Positions 17,751 to 34,700 are shown, counted from the stretch's first letter. The stretch is DNA of 64,000 nucleotides from Metridium senile (GCA_949775045.1 OX459110.1:4658229-4722228); one strand, 5' to 3'. Translations and numbers: made by a program. Notes: generated by a model from the sequence alone, not told the origin.

Positions 17751-18864
17751 ACACAATACAATACAAACATGGATGGACACAATGCAATACAAACATGGAT
17801 GGACACGATACAGTACAAACATGGATGGACACAACACAATACAAACATGGATGGACACAATACAAACATGGATGGACACAATACAATACAAACATGGTTG
17901 GACACAATACAATACAAACATGGATGGACACAATACAATACAAACATGGATGGACACGATACAATACAAACATGGATGGACACAATACAAACATGGTTGG
18001 ACACGATACAATACAAACATGGATGGACACGATACAATACAAACATGGATGGACACAATACAATACAAACATGGATGGACACAATACAATACAAACATGG
18101 ATGGACACAATACAGTACAAACATGGATGGACACAATACAATACAAACATGGATGGACACAACACAATACAAACATGGATGGACACAATACAAACATGGA
18201 TGGACACAATACAATACAAACATGGATGGACACAACACAATACAAACATGGATGGACACAATACAAACATGGTTGGACACGATACAATATAAACATGGAT
18301 GGACACGATACAATACAAACATGGATGGACACAACACAATACAAACATGGATGGACACAATACAGTACAAACATGGTTGAACACAATACAATACAAACAT
18401 GGATGGACACAATACAATACAAACATGGATGGACACGATACAATACAAACATGGATGGACACAACACAATACAAACATGGATGGACACAATACAAACATG
18501 CTTGGACACGATACAATACAAACATGGATGGACACAATACAATACAAACATGGATGGACACAATACAATACAAACATGGATGGACACAATACAGTACAAA
18601 CATGGATGGACACAATACAGTACAAACATGGATGGACACAATACAAACATGGATGGACACGACACAATACAAACATGGATGGACACGATACAGTACAAAC
18701 ATGGATGGACACAACACAATACAAACATGGATGGACACAATACAATACAAACATGGTTGGACACAATACAATACAAACATGGATGGACACAATACAATAC
18801 AAACATGGTTGGACACGATACAATACAAACATGGATGGACACAATACAGTACAAACATGGTTGA

Positions 18865-20113
18865 ACACAATACAATACAAACATGGATGGACACAATACA
18901 ATACAAACATGGATGGACACAATACAGTACAAACATGGATGGACACAACACAATACAAACATGGATGGACACAATACAAACATGGATGGACACAATACAA
19001 TACAAACATGGTTGGACACAATACAATACAAACATGGATGGACACAATACAATACAAACATGGATGGACACGATACAATACAAACATGGATGGACACAAT
19101 ACAGTACAAACATGGTTGAACACAATACAATACAAACATGGATGGACACAATACAATACAAACATGGATGGACACGATACAGTACAAACATGGATGGACA
19201 CAACACAATACAAACATGGATGGACACAATACAAACATGGTTGGACACGATACAATACAAACATGGATGGACACAATACAATACAAACATGGATGGACAC
19301 AATACAATACAAACATGGATGGACACAATACAGTACAAACATGGATGGACACAATACAGTACAAACATGGATGGACACAATACAAACATGGATGGACACG
19401 ATACAATACAAACATGGATGGACACGATACAGTACAAACATGGATGGACACAACACAATACAAACATGGATGGACACAATACAGTACAAACATGGATGGA
19501 CACAATACAATACAAACATGGATGGACACAACACAATACAAACATGGATGGACACAATACAATACAAACATGGATGGACACAATACAGTACAAACATGGA
19601 TGGACACAATACAGTACAAACATGGATGGACACAATACAAACATGGATGGACACGACACAATACAAACATGGATGGACACGATACAGTACAAACATGGAT
19701 GGACACAACACAATACAAACATGGATGGACACAATACAATACAAACATGGTTGGACACAATACAATACAAACATGGATGGACACAATACAATACAAACAT
19801 GGATGGACACGATACAATACAAACATGGATGGACACAATACAGTACAAACATGGTTGAACACAATACAATACAAACATGGATGGACACAATACAATACAA
19901 ACATGGATGGACACGATACAGTACAAACATGGATGGACACAACACAATACAAACATGGATGGACACAATACAAACATGGATGGACACAATACAATACAAA
20001 CATGGTTGGACACAATACAATACAAACATGGATGGACACAATACAATACAAACATGGATGGACACGATACAATACAAACATGGATGGACACAATACAGTA
20101 CAAACATGGTTGA
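18865..20113 (+). repeat. Beta-alpha-beta run: clearest higher-order repeat
   Basis: Modules are measured from the base after GTTGA to the next GTTGA. This stretch holds beta (18865-19119), alpha (19120-19858) and beta (19859-20113), so it displays one full 994-bp higher-order repeat plus the start of the next. Beta order: L1, L5 or L2, L3, S, L1, tL1, L1, L4, L2, nL1. Alpha order, first part: L1, L5, L3, S, tL4, L1, L1, L2, L2, S. Alpha second part: L4, L5, L3, L2, L1, L3, L1, L2, L2, S. Alpha third part: L6, L5, L3, L1, tL1, L1, L4, L2, nL1. Unit sums agree with the observed lengths: 35 long and 4 short units give 994 bp. The same beta-alpha-beta order is seen at 40618-41866. Confidence 0.9.
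19120..19858 (+). repeat. Alpha module, copy 4
   Basis: The central module of the beta-alpha-beta run. I noticed no private change in it, so it is a good reference copy for the window. Confidence 0.88.
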
Positions 20114-23100
20114 ACACAATACAATACAAACATGGATGGACACAATACAATACAAACATGGATGGACACGATACAGTACAAACATGGATGGACACAACAC
20201 AATACAAACATGGATGGACACAATACAAACATGGTTGGACACGATACAATACAAACATGGATGGACACAATACAATACAAACATGGATGGACACAATACA
20301 ATACAAACATGGATGGACACAATACAGTACAAACATGGATGGACACAATACAGTACAAACATGGATGGACACAATACAAACATGGATGGACACGATACAA
20401 TACAAACATGGATGGACACGATACAGTACAAACATGGATGGACACAACACAATACAAACATGGATGGACACAATACAGTACAAACATGGATGGACACAAT
20501 ACAATACAAACATGGATGGACACAACACAATACAAACATGGATGGACACAATACAATACAAACATGGATGGACACAACACAATACAAACATGGATGGACA
20601 CAATACAAACATGGTTGGACACGATACAATACAAACATGGATGGACACGATACAATACAAACATGGATGGACACAATACAATAAAAACATGGATGGACAC
20701 AATACAATACAAACATGGATGGACACAATACAGTACAAACATGGATGGACACAACACAATACAAACATGGATGGACACAATACAAACATGCTTGGACACG
20801 ATACAATACAAACATGGATGGACACGATACAATACAAACATGGATGGACACAATACAATACAAACATGGATGGACACGATACAATACAAACATGGATGGA
20901 CACAATACAAACATGGTTGGACACGATACAATACAAACATGGATGGACACAACACAATACAAACATGGATGGACACAATACAAACATGGTTGGACACGAT
21001 ACAATACAAACATGGATGGACACGATACAATACAAACATGGATGGACACAATACAATACAAACATGGATGGACACAATACAATACAAACATGGATGGACA
21101 CAATACAGTACAAACATGGATGGACACAATACAGTACAAACATGGATGGACACAATACAAACATGGTTGGACACGATACAATACAAACATGGATGGACAC
21201 GATACAATACAAACATGGATGGACAAAATACAATACAAACATGGATGGACACAATACAATACAAACATGGATGGACACAATACAGTACAAACATGGATGG
21301 ACACAATACAGTACAAACATGGATGGACACAATACAAACATGGATGGACACGACACAATACAAACATGGATGGACACGATACAGTACAAACATGGATGGA
21401 CACAACACAATACAAACATGGATGGACACAATACAATACAAACATGGTTGGACACAATACAATACAAACATGGATGGACACAATACAATACAAACATGGA
21501 TGGACACGATACAATACAAACATGGATGGACACAATACAGTACAAACATGGTTGAACACAATACAATACAAACATGGATGGACACAATACAATACAAACA
21601 TGGATGGACACAATACAGTACAAACATGGATGGACACAACACAATACAAACATGGATGGACACAATACAAACATGGATGGACACAATACAATACAAACAT
21701 GGTTGGACACAATACAATACAAACATGGATGGACACGATACAATACAAACATGGATGGACACAATACAGTACAAACATGGTTGAACACAATACAATACAA
21801 ACATGGATGGACACAATACAATACAAACATGGATGGACACGATACAGTACAAACATGGATGGACACAACACAATACAAACATGGATGGACACAATACAAA
21901 CATGGTTGGACACGATACAATACAAACATGGATGGACACAATACAATACAAACATGGATGGACACAATACAATACAAACATGGATGGACACAATACAGTA
22001 CAAACATGGATGGACACAATACAGTACAAACATGGATGGACACAATACAAACATGGATGGACACGATACAATACAAACATGGATGGACACGATACAGTAC
22101 AAACATGGATGGACACAACACAATACAAACATGGATGGACACAATACAGTACAAACATGGATGGACACAATACAATACAAACATGGATGGACACAATACA
22201 GTACAAACATGGATGGACACAATACAGTACAAACATGGATGGACACAATACAAACATGGATGGACACGACACAATACAAACATGGATGGACACGATACAG
22301 TACAAACATGGATGGACACAACACAATACAAACATGGATGGACACAATACAATACAAACATGGTTGGACACAATACAATACAAACATGGATGGACACAAT
22401 ACAATACAAACATGGATGGACACGATACAATACAAACATGGATGGACACAATACAGTACAAACATGGTTGAACACAATACAATACAAACATGGATGGACA
22501 CAATACAATACAAACATGGATGGACACAATACAGTACAAACATGGATGGACACAACACAATACAAACATGGATGGACACAATACAAACATGGATGGACAC
22601 AATACAATACAAACATGGTTGGACACAATACAATACAAACATGGATGGACACGATACAATACAAACATGGATGGACACAATACAGTACAAACATGGTTGA
22701 ACACAATACAATACAAACATGGATGGACACAATACAATACAAACATGGATGGACACGATACAGTACAAACATGGATGGACACAACACAATACAAACATGG
22801 ATGGACACAATACAAACATGGTTGGACACGATACAATACAAACATGGATGGACACAATACAATACAAACATGGATGGACACAATACAATACAAACATGGA
22901 TGGACACAATACAGTACAAACATGGATGGACACAATACAGTACAAACATGGATGGACACAATACAAACATGGATGGACACAATACAGTACAAACATGGAT
23001 GGACACAATACAGTACAAACATGGATGGACACAATACAAACATGGATGGACACAACACAATACAAACATGGATGGACACAATACAATACAAACATGGATG

Positions 23101-25110
23101 GACACAATACAGTACAAACATGGATGGACACAATACAGTACAAACATGGATGGACACAATACAAACATGGATGGACACGACACAATACAAACATGGATGG
23201 ACACGATACAGTACAAACATGGATGGACACAACACAATACAAACATGGATGGACACAATACAATACAAACATGGTTGGACACAATACAATACAAACATGG
23301 ATGGACACAATACAATACAAACATGGATGGACACGATACAATACAAACATGGATGGACACAATACAGTACAAACATGGTTCAACACAATACAATACAAAC
23401 ATGGATGGACACAATACAATACAAACATGGATGGACACGATACAGTAGAAACATGGATGGACACAACACAATACAAACATGGATGGACACAATACAAACA
23501 TGGATGGACACAATACAATACAAACATGGTTGGACACAATACAATACAAACATGGATGGACACAATACAATACAAACATGGATGGACACGATACAATACA
23601 AACATGGATGGACACAATACAGTACAAACATGGTTGAACACAATACAATACAAACATGGATGGACACAATACAATACAAACATGGATGGACACAATACAA
23701 TACAAACATGGATGGACACGATACAGTACAAACATGGATGGACACAACACAATACAAACATGGATGGACACAATACAAACATGGTTGGACACGATACAAT
23801 ACAAACATGGATGGACACAATACAATACAAACATGGATGGACACAATACAAACATGGTTGGACACGATACAATACAAACATGGATGGACACAATACAATA
23901 CAAACATGGATGGACACAATACAATACAAACATGGATGGACACGATACAGTACAAACATGGATGGACACAACACAATACAAACATGGATGGACACAATAC
24001 AGTACAAACATGGATGGACACAATACAATACAAACATGGATGGACACAACACAATACAAACATGGATGGACACAATACAATACAAACATGGATGGACACA
24101 ACACAATACAAACATGGATGGACACAATACAAACATGGTTGGACACGATACAATACAAACATGGATGGACACGATACAATACAAACATGGATGGACACAA
24201 TACAATAAAAACATGGATGGACACAAAACAATACAAACATGGATGGACACAATACAGTACAAACATGGATGGACACAACACAATACAAACATGGATGGAC
24301 ACAATACAAACATGGTTGGACACGATACAATACAAACATGGATGGACACGATACAATACAAACATGGATGGACACAATACAATACAAACATGGATGGACA
24401 CAATACAATACAAACATGGATGGACACAATACAGTACAAACATGGATGGACACAATACAGTACAAACATGGATGGACACAATACAAACATGGTTGGACAC
24501 GATACAATACAAACATGGATGGACACGATACAATACAAACATGGATGGACAAAATACAATACAAACATGGATGGACACAATACAATACAAACATGGATGG
24601 ACACAATACAGTACAAACATGGATGGACACAATACAGTACAAACATGGATGGACACAATACAAACATGGATGGACACGACACAATACAAACATGGATGGA
24701 CACGATACAGTACAAACATGGATGGACACAACACAATACAAACATGGATGGACACAATACAATACAAACATGGTTGGACACAATACAATACAAACATGGA
24801 TGGACACAATACAATACAAACATGGATGGACACGATACAATACAAACATGGATGGACACAATACAGTACAAACATGGTTGAACACAATACAATACAAACA
24901 TGGATGGACACAATACAATACAAACATGGATGGACACAATACAGTACAAACATGGATGGACACAACACAATACAAACATGGATGGACACAATACAAACAT
25001 GGATGGACACAATACAATACAAACATGGTTGGACACAATACAATACAAACATGGATGGACACGATACAATACAAACATGGATGGACACAATACAGTACAA
25101 ACATGGTTGA

Positions 25111-25849
25111 ACACAATACAATACAAACATGGATGGACACAATACAATACAAACATGGATGGACACGATACAGTACAAACATGGATGGACACAACACAAT
25201 ACAAACATGGATGGACACAATACAAACATGGTTGGACACGATACAATACAAACATGGATGGACACAATACAATACAAACATGGATGGACACAATACAATA
25301 CAAACATGGATGGACACAATACAGTACAAACATGGATGGACACAATACAGTACAAACATGGATGGACACAATACAAACATGGATGGACACGATACAATAC
25401 AAACATGGATGGACACGATACAGTACAAACATGGATGGACACAACACAATACAAACATGGATGGACACAATACAGTACAAACATGGATGGACACAATACA
25501 ATACAAACATGGATGGACACAACACAATACAAACATGGATGGACACAATACAATACAAACATGGATGGACACAATACAGTACAAACATGGATGGACACAA
25601 TACAGTACAAACATGGATGGACACAATACAAACATGGATGGACACGACACAATACAAACATGGATGGACACGATACAGTACAAACATGGATGGACACAAC
25701 ACAATACAAACATGGATGGACACAATACAATACAAACATGGTTGGACACAATACAATACAAACATGGATGGACACAATACAATACAAACATGGATGGACA
25801 CGATACAATACAAACATGGATGGACACAATACAGTACAAACATGGTTCA
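25111..25849 (+). repeat. Alpha module, copy 5 (GTTCAAC end)
   Basis: A 739-bp module whose terminal unit carries GTTCAAC rather than GTTGAAC (C at 25848). The same change is found at 23381, 27352 and 29902 and nowhere else that I saw, which marks a local subfamily between 23 and 30 kb. It is preceded by the shortened 229-bp beta (24882-25110). Confidence 0.85.
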
Positions 25850-26614
25850 ACACAATACAATACAAACATGGATGGACACAATACAATACAAACATGGATG
25901 GACACGATACAGTACAAACATGGATGGACACAACACAATACAAACATGGATGGACACAATACAAACATGGATGGACACAATACAATACAAACATGGTTGG
26001 ACACAATACAATACAAACATGGATGGACACAATACAATACAAACATGGATGGACACGATACAATACAAACATGGATGGACACAATACAATACAAACATGG
26101 ATGGACACAATACAGTACAAACATGGATGGACACAATACAGTACAAACATGGATGGACACAATACAAACATGGATGGACACGACACAATACAAACATGGA
26201 TGGACACGATACAGTACAAACATGGATGGACACAACACAATACAAACATGGATGGACACAATACAATACAAACATGGTTGGACACAATACAATACAAACA
26301 TGGATGGACACAATACAATACAAACATGGATGGACACGATACAATACAAACATGGATGGACACAATACAGTACAAACATGGTTGAACACAATACAATACA
26401 AACATGGATGGACACAATACAATACAAACATGGATGGACACAATACAGTACAAACATGGATGGACACAACACAATACAAACATGGATGGACACAATACAA
26501 ACATGGATGGACACAATACAATACAAACATGGTTGGACACAATACAATACAAACATGGATGGACACGATACAATACAAACATGGATGGACACAATACAGT
26601 ACAAACATGGTTGA

Positions 26615-27353
26615 ACACAATACAATACAAACATGGATGGACACAATACAATACAAACATGGATGGACACGATACAGTACAAACATGGATGGACACAACA
26701 CAATACAAACATGGATGGACACAATACAAACATGGTTGGACACGATACAATACAAACATGGATGGACACAATACAATACAAACATGGATGGACACAATAC
26801 AATACAAACATGGATGGACACAATACAGTACAAACATGGATGGACACAATACAGTACAAACATGGATGGACACAATACAAACATGGATGGACACGATACA
26901 ATACAAACATGGATGGACACGATACAGTACAAACATGGATGGACACAACACAATACAAACATGGATGGACACAATACAGTACAAACATGGATGGACACAA
27001 TACAATACAAACATGGATGGACACAACACAATACAAACATGGATGGACACAATACAATACAAACATGGATGGACACAATACAGTACAAACATGGATGGAC
27101 ACAATACAGTACAAACATGGATGGACACAATACAAACATGGATGGACACGACACAATACAAACATGGATGGACACGATACAGTACAAACATGGATGGACA
27201 CAACACAATACAAACATGGATGGACACAATACAATACAAACATGGTTGGACACAATACAATACAAACATGGATGGACACAATACAATACAAACATGGATG
27301 GACACGATACAATACAAACATGGATGGACACAATACAGTACAAACATGGTTCA
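26615..27353 (+). repeat. Alpha module, copy 6 (GTTCAAC end)
   Basis: The 1504-bp tandem duplicate of the module ending at 25849. It shares the GTTCAAC end (C at 27352) and the shortened beta before it (26386-26614). It is followed by a normal 255-bp beta ending at 27608, whereas the first copy runs into a different unit string after about 26.09 kb. Confidence 0.85.
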
Positions 27354-30300
27354 ACACAATACAATACAAACATGGATGGACACAATACAATACAAACATG
27401 GATGGACACGATACAGTACAAACATGGATGGACACAACACAATACAAACATGGATGGACACAATACAAACATGGATGGACACAATACAATACAAACATGG
27501 TTGGACACAATACAATACAAACATGGATGGACACAATACAATACAAACATGGATGGACACGATACAATACAAACATGGATGGACACAATACAGTACAAAC
27601 ATGGTTGAACACAATACAATACAAACATGGATGGACACAATACAATACAAACATGGATGGACACAATACAATACAAACATGGATGGACACGATACAGTAC
27701 AAACATGGATGGACACAACACAATACAAACATGGATGGACACAATACAAACATGGTTGGACACGATACAATACAAACATGGATGGACACAATACAATACA
27801 AACATGGATGGACACAATACAGTACAAACATGGTTGAACACAATACAATACAAACATGGATGGACACAATACAATACAAACATGGATGGACACGATACAG
27901 TACAAACATGGATGGACACAACACAATACAAACATGGATGGACACAATACAAACATGGTTGGACACGATACAATACAAACATGGATGGACACAATACAAT
28001 ACAAACATGGATGGACACAATACAATACAAACATGGATGGACACAATACAGTACAAACATGGATGGACACAATACAGTACAAACATGGATGGACACAATA
28101 CAAACATGGATGGACACGATACAATACAAACATGGATGGACACGATACAGTACAAACATGGATGGACACAACACAATACAAACATGGATGGACACAATAC
28201 AGTACAAACATGGATGGACACAATACAATACAAACATGGATGGACACAACACAATACAAACATGGATGGACACAATACAATACAAACATGGATGGACACA
28301 ATACAGTACAAACATGGATGGACACAATACAGTACAAACATGGATGGACACAATACAAACATGGATGGACACGACACAATACAAACATGGATGGACACGA
28401 TACAGTACAAACATGGATGGACACAACACAATACAAACATGGATGGACACAATACAATACAAACATGGTTGGACACAATACAATACAAACATGGATGGAC
28501 ACAATACAATACAAACATGGATGGACACAATACAGTACAAACATGGATGGACACAACACAATACAAACATGGATGGACACAATACAAACATGGTTGGACA
28601 CGATACAATACAAACATGGATGGACACAATACAATACAAACATGGATGGACACGATACAATACAAACATGGATGGACACAATACAGTACAAACATGGTTG
28701 AACACAATACAATACAAACATGGATGGACACAATACAATACAAACATGGATGGACACGATACAGTACAAACATGGATGGACACAACACAATACAAACATG
28801 GATGGACACAATACAAACATGGATGGACACAATACAATACAAACATGGTTGGACACAATACAATACAAACATGGATGGACACAATACAATACAAACATGG
28901 ATGGACACGATACAATACAAACATGGATGGACACAATACAGTACAAACATGGTTGAACACAATACAATACAAACATGGCTGGACACAATACAGTACAAAC
29001 ATGGATGGACACAATACAGTAAAAACATGGATGGACACAATACAAACATGGATGGACACGACACAATACAAACATGGATGGACACAACACAATACAAACA
29101 TGGATGGACACAATACAATACAAACATGGTTGGACACAATACAATACAAACATGGATGGACACAATACAATACAAACATGGATGGACACGATACAATACA
29201 AACATGGATGGACACAATACAGTACAAACATGGTTGAACACAATACAATACAAACATGGATGGACACAATACAATACAAACATGGATGGACACGATACAG
29301 TACAAACATGGATGGACACAACACAATACAAACATGGATGGACACAATACAAACATGGATGGACACGACACAATACAAACATGGTTGGACACAATACAAT
29401 ACAAACATGGATGGACACAATACAATACAAACATGGATGGACACGATACAATACAAACATGGATGGACACAATACAGTACAAACATGGTTGAACACAATA
29501 CAATACAAACATGGCTGGACACAATACAGTACAAACATGGATGGACACAATACAATACAAACATGGATGGACACAACACAATACAAACATGGATGGACAC
29601 AATACAATACAAACATGGATGGACACAATACAGTACAAACATGGATGGACACAATACAGTACAAACATGGATGGACACAATACAAACATGGATGGACACG
29701 ACACAATACAAACATGGATGGACACGATACAGTACAAACATGGATGGACACAACACAAGACAAACATGGATGGACACAATACAATACAAACATGGTTGGA
29801 CACAATACAATACAAACATGGATGGACACAATACAATACAAACATGGATGGACACGATACAATACAAACATGGATGGACACAATACAGTACAAACATGGT
29901 TCAACACAATACAATACAAACATGGATGGACACAATACAATACAAACATGGATGGACACGATACAGTACAAACATGGATGGACACAACACAATACAAACA
30001 TGGATGGACACAATACAAACATGGATGGACACAATACAATACAAACATGGTTGGACACAATACAATACAAACATGGATGGACACAATACAATACAAACAT
30101 GGATGGACACGATACAATACAAACATGGATGGACACAATACAGTACAAACATGGTTGAACACAATACAATACAAACATGGATGGACACAATACAATACAA
30201 ACATGGATGGACACAATACAATACAAACATGGATGGACACGATACAGTACAAACATGGATGGACACAACACAATACAAACATGGATGGACACAATACAAA

Positions 30301-30387
30301 CATGGTTGGACACGATACAATACAAACATGGATGGACACAATACAATACAAACATGGATGGACACAATACAGTACAAACATGGTTGA

Positions 30388-31126
30388 ACACAATACAATA
30401 CAAACATGGATGGACACAATACAATACAAACATGGATGGACACGATACAGTACAAACATGGATGGACACAACACAATACAAACATGGATGGACACAATAC
30501 AAACATGGTTGGACACGATACAATACAAACATGGATGGACACAATACAATACAAACATGGATGGACACAATACAATACAAACATGGATGGACACAATACA
30601 GTACAAACATGGATGGACACAATACAGTACAAACATGGATGGACACAATACAAACATGGATGGACACGATACAATACAAACATGGATGGACACGATACAG
30701 TACAAACATGGATGGACACAACACAATACAAACATGGATGGACACAATACAGTACAAACATGGATGGACACAATACAATACAAACATGGATGGACACAAC
30801 ACAATACAAACATGGATGGACACAATACAATACAAACATGGATGGACACAATACAGTACAAACATGGATGGACACAATACAGTACAAACATGGATGGACA
30901 CAATACAAACATGGATGGACACGACACAATACAAACATGGATGGACACGATACAGTACAAACATGGATGGACACAACACAATACAAACATGGATGGACAC
31001 AATACAATACAAACATGGTTGGACACAATACAATACAAACATGGATGGACACAATACAATACAAACATGGATGGACACGATACAATACAAACATGGATGG
31101 ACACAATACAGTACAAACATGGTTGA
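30388..31126 (+). repeat. Alpha module, copy 7
   Basis: I read this module unit by unit; it follows the reference order with GTTGAAC at its end. It is followed by beta (31127-31381). The 229 bp before it (30159-30387) is not a shortened beta but a different string with two L1 units before L5 and a tL4 after S. Confidence 0.87.
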
Positions 31127-33489
31127 ACACAATACAATACAAACATGGATGGACACAATACAATACAAACATGGATGGACACGATACAGTACAAACATGG
31201 ATGGACACAACACAATACAAACATGGATGGACACAATACAAACATGGATGGACACAATACAATACAAACATGGTTGGACACAATACAATACAAACATGGA
31301 TGGACACAATACAATACAAACATGGATGGACACGATACAATACAAACATGGATGGACACAATACAGTACAAACATGGTTGAACACAATACAATACAAACA
31401 TGGATGGACACAATACAATACAAACATGGATGGACACAATACAATACAAACATGGATGGACACGATACAGTACAAACATGGATGGACACAACACAATACA
31501 AACATGGATGGACACAATACAAACATGGTTGGACACGATACAATACAAACATGGATGGACACAATACAATACAAACATGGATGGACACAATACAAACATG
31601 GTTGGACACGATACAATACAAACATGGATGGACACAATACAATACAAACATGGATGGACACAATACAATACAAACATGGATGGACACGATACAGTACAAA
31701 CATGGATGGACACAACACAATACAAACATGGATGGACACAATACAGTACAAACATGGATGGACACAATACAATACAAACATGGATGGACACAACACAATA
31801 CAAACATGGATGGACACAATACAATACAAACATGGATGGACACAACACAATACAAACATGGATGGACACAATACAAACATGGTTGGACACGATACAATAC
31901 AAACATGGATGGACACGATACAATACAAACATGGATGGACACAATACAATAAAAACATGGATGGACACAATACAATACAAACATGGATGGACACAATACA
32001 GTACAAACATGGATGGACACAACACAATACAAACATGGATGGACACAATACAAACATGCTTGGACACGATACAATACAAACATGGATGGACACGATACAA
32101 TACAAACATGGATGGACACAATACAATACAAACATGGATGGACACGATACAATACAAACATGGATGGACACAATACAAACATGGTTGGACACGATACAAT
32201 ACAAACATGGATGGACACAACACAATACAAACATGGATGGACACAATACAAACATGGTTGGACACGATACAATACAAACATGGATGGACACGATACAATA
32301 CAAACATGGATGGACACAATACAATACAAACATGGATGGACACAATACAATACAAACATGGATGGACACAATACAGTACAAACATGGATGGACACAATAC
32401 AGTACAAACATGGATGGACACAATACAAACATGGATGGACACGATACAATACAAACATGGATGGACACGATACAATACAAACATGGATGGACACAATACA
32501 AACATGGTTGGACACGATACAATACAAACATGGATGGACACAACACAATACAAACATGGATGGACACAATACAAACATGGTTGGACACAATACAATACAA
32601 ACATGGATGGACACAATACAATACAAACATGGATGGACACGATACAATACAAACATGGATGGACACAATACAGTACAAACATGGTTGAACACAATACAAT
32701 ACAAACATGGATGGACACAATACAATACAAACATGGATGGACACAATACAGTACAAACATGGATGGACACAACACAATACAAACATGGATGAACACAATA
32801 CAAACATGGATGGACACAATACAATACAAACATGGTTGGACACAATACAATACAAACATGGATGGACACAATACAATACAAACATGGATGGACACGATAC
32901 AGTACAAACATGGATGGACACAACACAATACAAACATGGATGGACACAATACAAACATGGTTGGACACGATACAATACAAACATGGATGGACACAATACA
33001 ATACAAACATGGATGGACACAATACAATACAAACATGGATGGACACAATACAGTACAAACATGGATGGACACAATACAGTACAAACATGGATGGACACAA
33101 TACAAACATGGATGGACACGATACAATAAAAACATGGATGGACACGATACAGTACAAACATGGATGGACACAACACAATACAAACATGGATGGACACAAT
33201 ACAGTACAAACATGGATGGACACAATACAATACAAACATGGATGGACACAACACAATACAAACATGGATGGACACAATACAATACAAACATGGATGGACA
33301 CAATACAGTACAAACATGGATGGACACAATACAGTAAAAACATGGATGGACACAATACAAACATGGATGGACACGACACAATACAAACATGGATGGACAC
33401 AACACAATACAAACATGGATGGACACAATACAATACAAACATGGTTGGACACAATACAATACAAACATGGATGGACACAATACAATACA

Positions 33490-34700
33490 AACATGGATGG
33501 ACACGATACAATACAAACATGGATGGACACAATACAGTACAAACATGGTTGAACACAATACAATACAAACATGGATGGACACAATACAATACAAACATGG
33601 ATGGACACGATACAGTACAAACATGGATGGACACAACACAATACAAACATGGATGGACACAATACAAACATGGATGGACACAATACAATACAAACATGGT
33701 TGGACACAATACAATACAAACATGGATGGACACAATACAATACAAACATGGATGGACACGATACAATACAAACATGGATGGACACAATACAGTACAAACA
33801 TGGTTGAACACAATACAATACAAACATGGCTGGACACAATACAATACAAACATGGATGGACACGATACAGTACAAACATGGATGGACACAACACAATACA
33901 AACATGGATGGACACAATACAAACATGGTTGGACACGATACAATACAAACATGGATGGACACAATACAATACAAACATGGATGGACACAATACAATACAA
34001 ACATGGATGGACACAATACAGTACAAACATGGATGGACACAATACAGTACAAACATGGATGGACACAATACAAACATGGATGGACACAATACAATACAAA
34101 CATGGATGGACACGATACAATACAAACATGGATGGACACAATACAGTACAAACATGGTTGAACACAATACAATACAAACATGGATGGACACAATACAATA
34201 CAAACATGGATGGACACGATACAGTACAAACATGGATGGACACAACACAATACAAACATGGATGGACACAATACAAACATGGATGGACACAATACAATAC
34301 AAACATGGTTGGACACAATACAATACAAACATGGATGGACACAATACAATACAAACATGGATGGACACGATACAATACAAACATCGATGGACACAATACA
34401 GTACAAACATGGTTGAACACAATACAATACAAACATGGCTGGACACAATACAATACAAACATGGATGGACACGATACAGTACAAACATGGATGGACACAA
34501 CACAATACAAACATGGATGGACACAATACAAACATGGTTGGACACGATACAATACAAACATGGATGGACACAATACAATACAAACATGGATGGACACAAT
34601 ACAATACAAACATGGATGGACACAATACAGTACAAACATGGATGGACACAATACAGTACAAACATGGATGGACACAATACAAACATGGATGGACACGATA
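33490..34700 (+). repeat. 609-bp tandem duplication
   Basis: Copies at about 33490-34098 and 34099-34700. Module ends at 33552 and 33807 recur at 34161 and 34416. The rare head ATGGCTGG recurs with C at 33830 and 34439. The second copy alone has ACATCGATGG near 34383. The length fits 21 long plus 3 short units. Confidence 0.8.

Larger units (their letters stand above)
12950..19445 (+). repeat. 3248-bp tandem duplication
   Basis: Two abutting copies, about 12950-16197 and 16198-19445. Module ends at 13508, 13763, 14502, 15616 and 15871 recur at 16756, 17011, 17750, 18864 and 19119. The rare AATGCAAT recurs (14536 and 17784), as does a GTTGGACACG unit in place of the usual L4 (about 15560 and 18808). 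Differences such as ACACATTAC near 17099 and AATATAAAC near 18289 occur only in the second copy. This is the longest adjacent duplication I can delimit by eye. Confidence 0.87.
24590..27595 (+). repeat. 1504-bp tandem duplication
   Basis: Copies at about 24590-26093 and 26094-27595. Module ends at 24881, 25110 and 25849 recur at 26385, 26614 and 27353. Both copies have the shortened 229-bp beta and the GTTCAAC-ended alpha. The length fits 53 long plus 6 short units. Confidence 0.85.

Noticed and set aside
4694..25843. Minus-strand open frame of 7,049 codons, cysteine-rich repeat protein
   Set aside because: The cysteines come from complementing ACA and GCA-like triplets in an A-rich unit. 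There is no signal peptide, domain or unique end, and both frame ends are chance stops in variant units.
28650..29720. 536-bp duplication as a clean delimited pair
   Set aside because: Module ends at 28701 and 28956 recur at 29237 and 29492, and the ATGGCTGG marker recurs, but the unit strings diverge soon after 29.54 kb. I keep it as a finding and not as a bounded feature.
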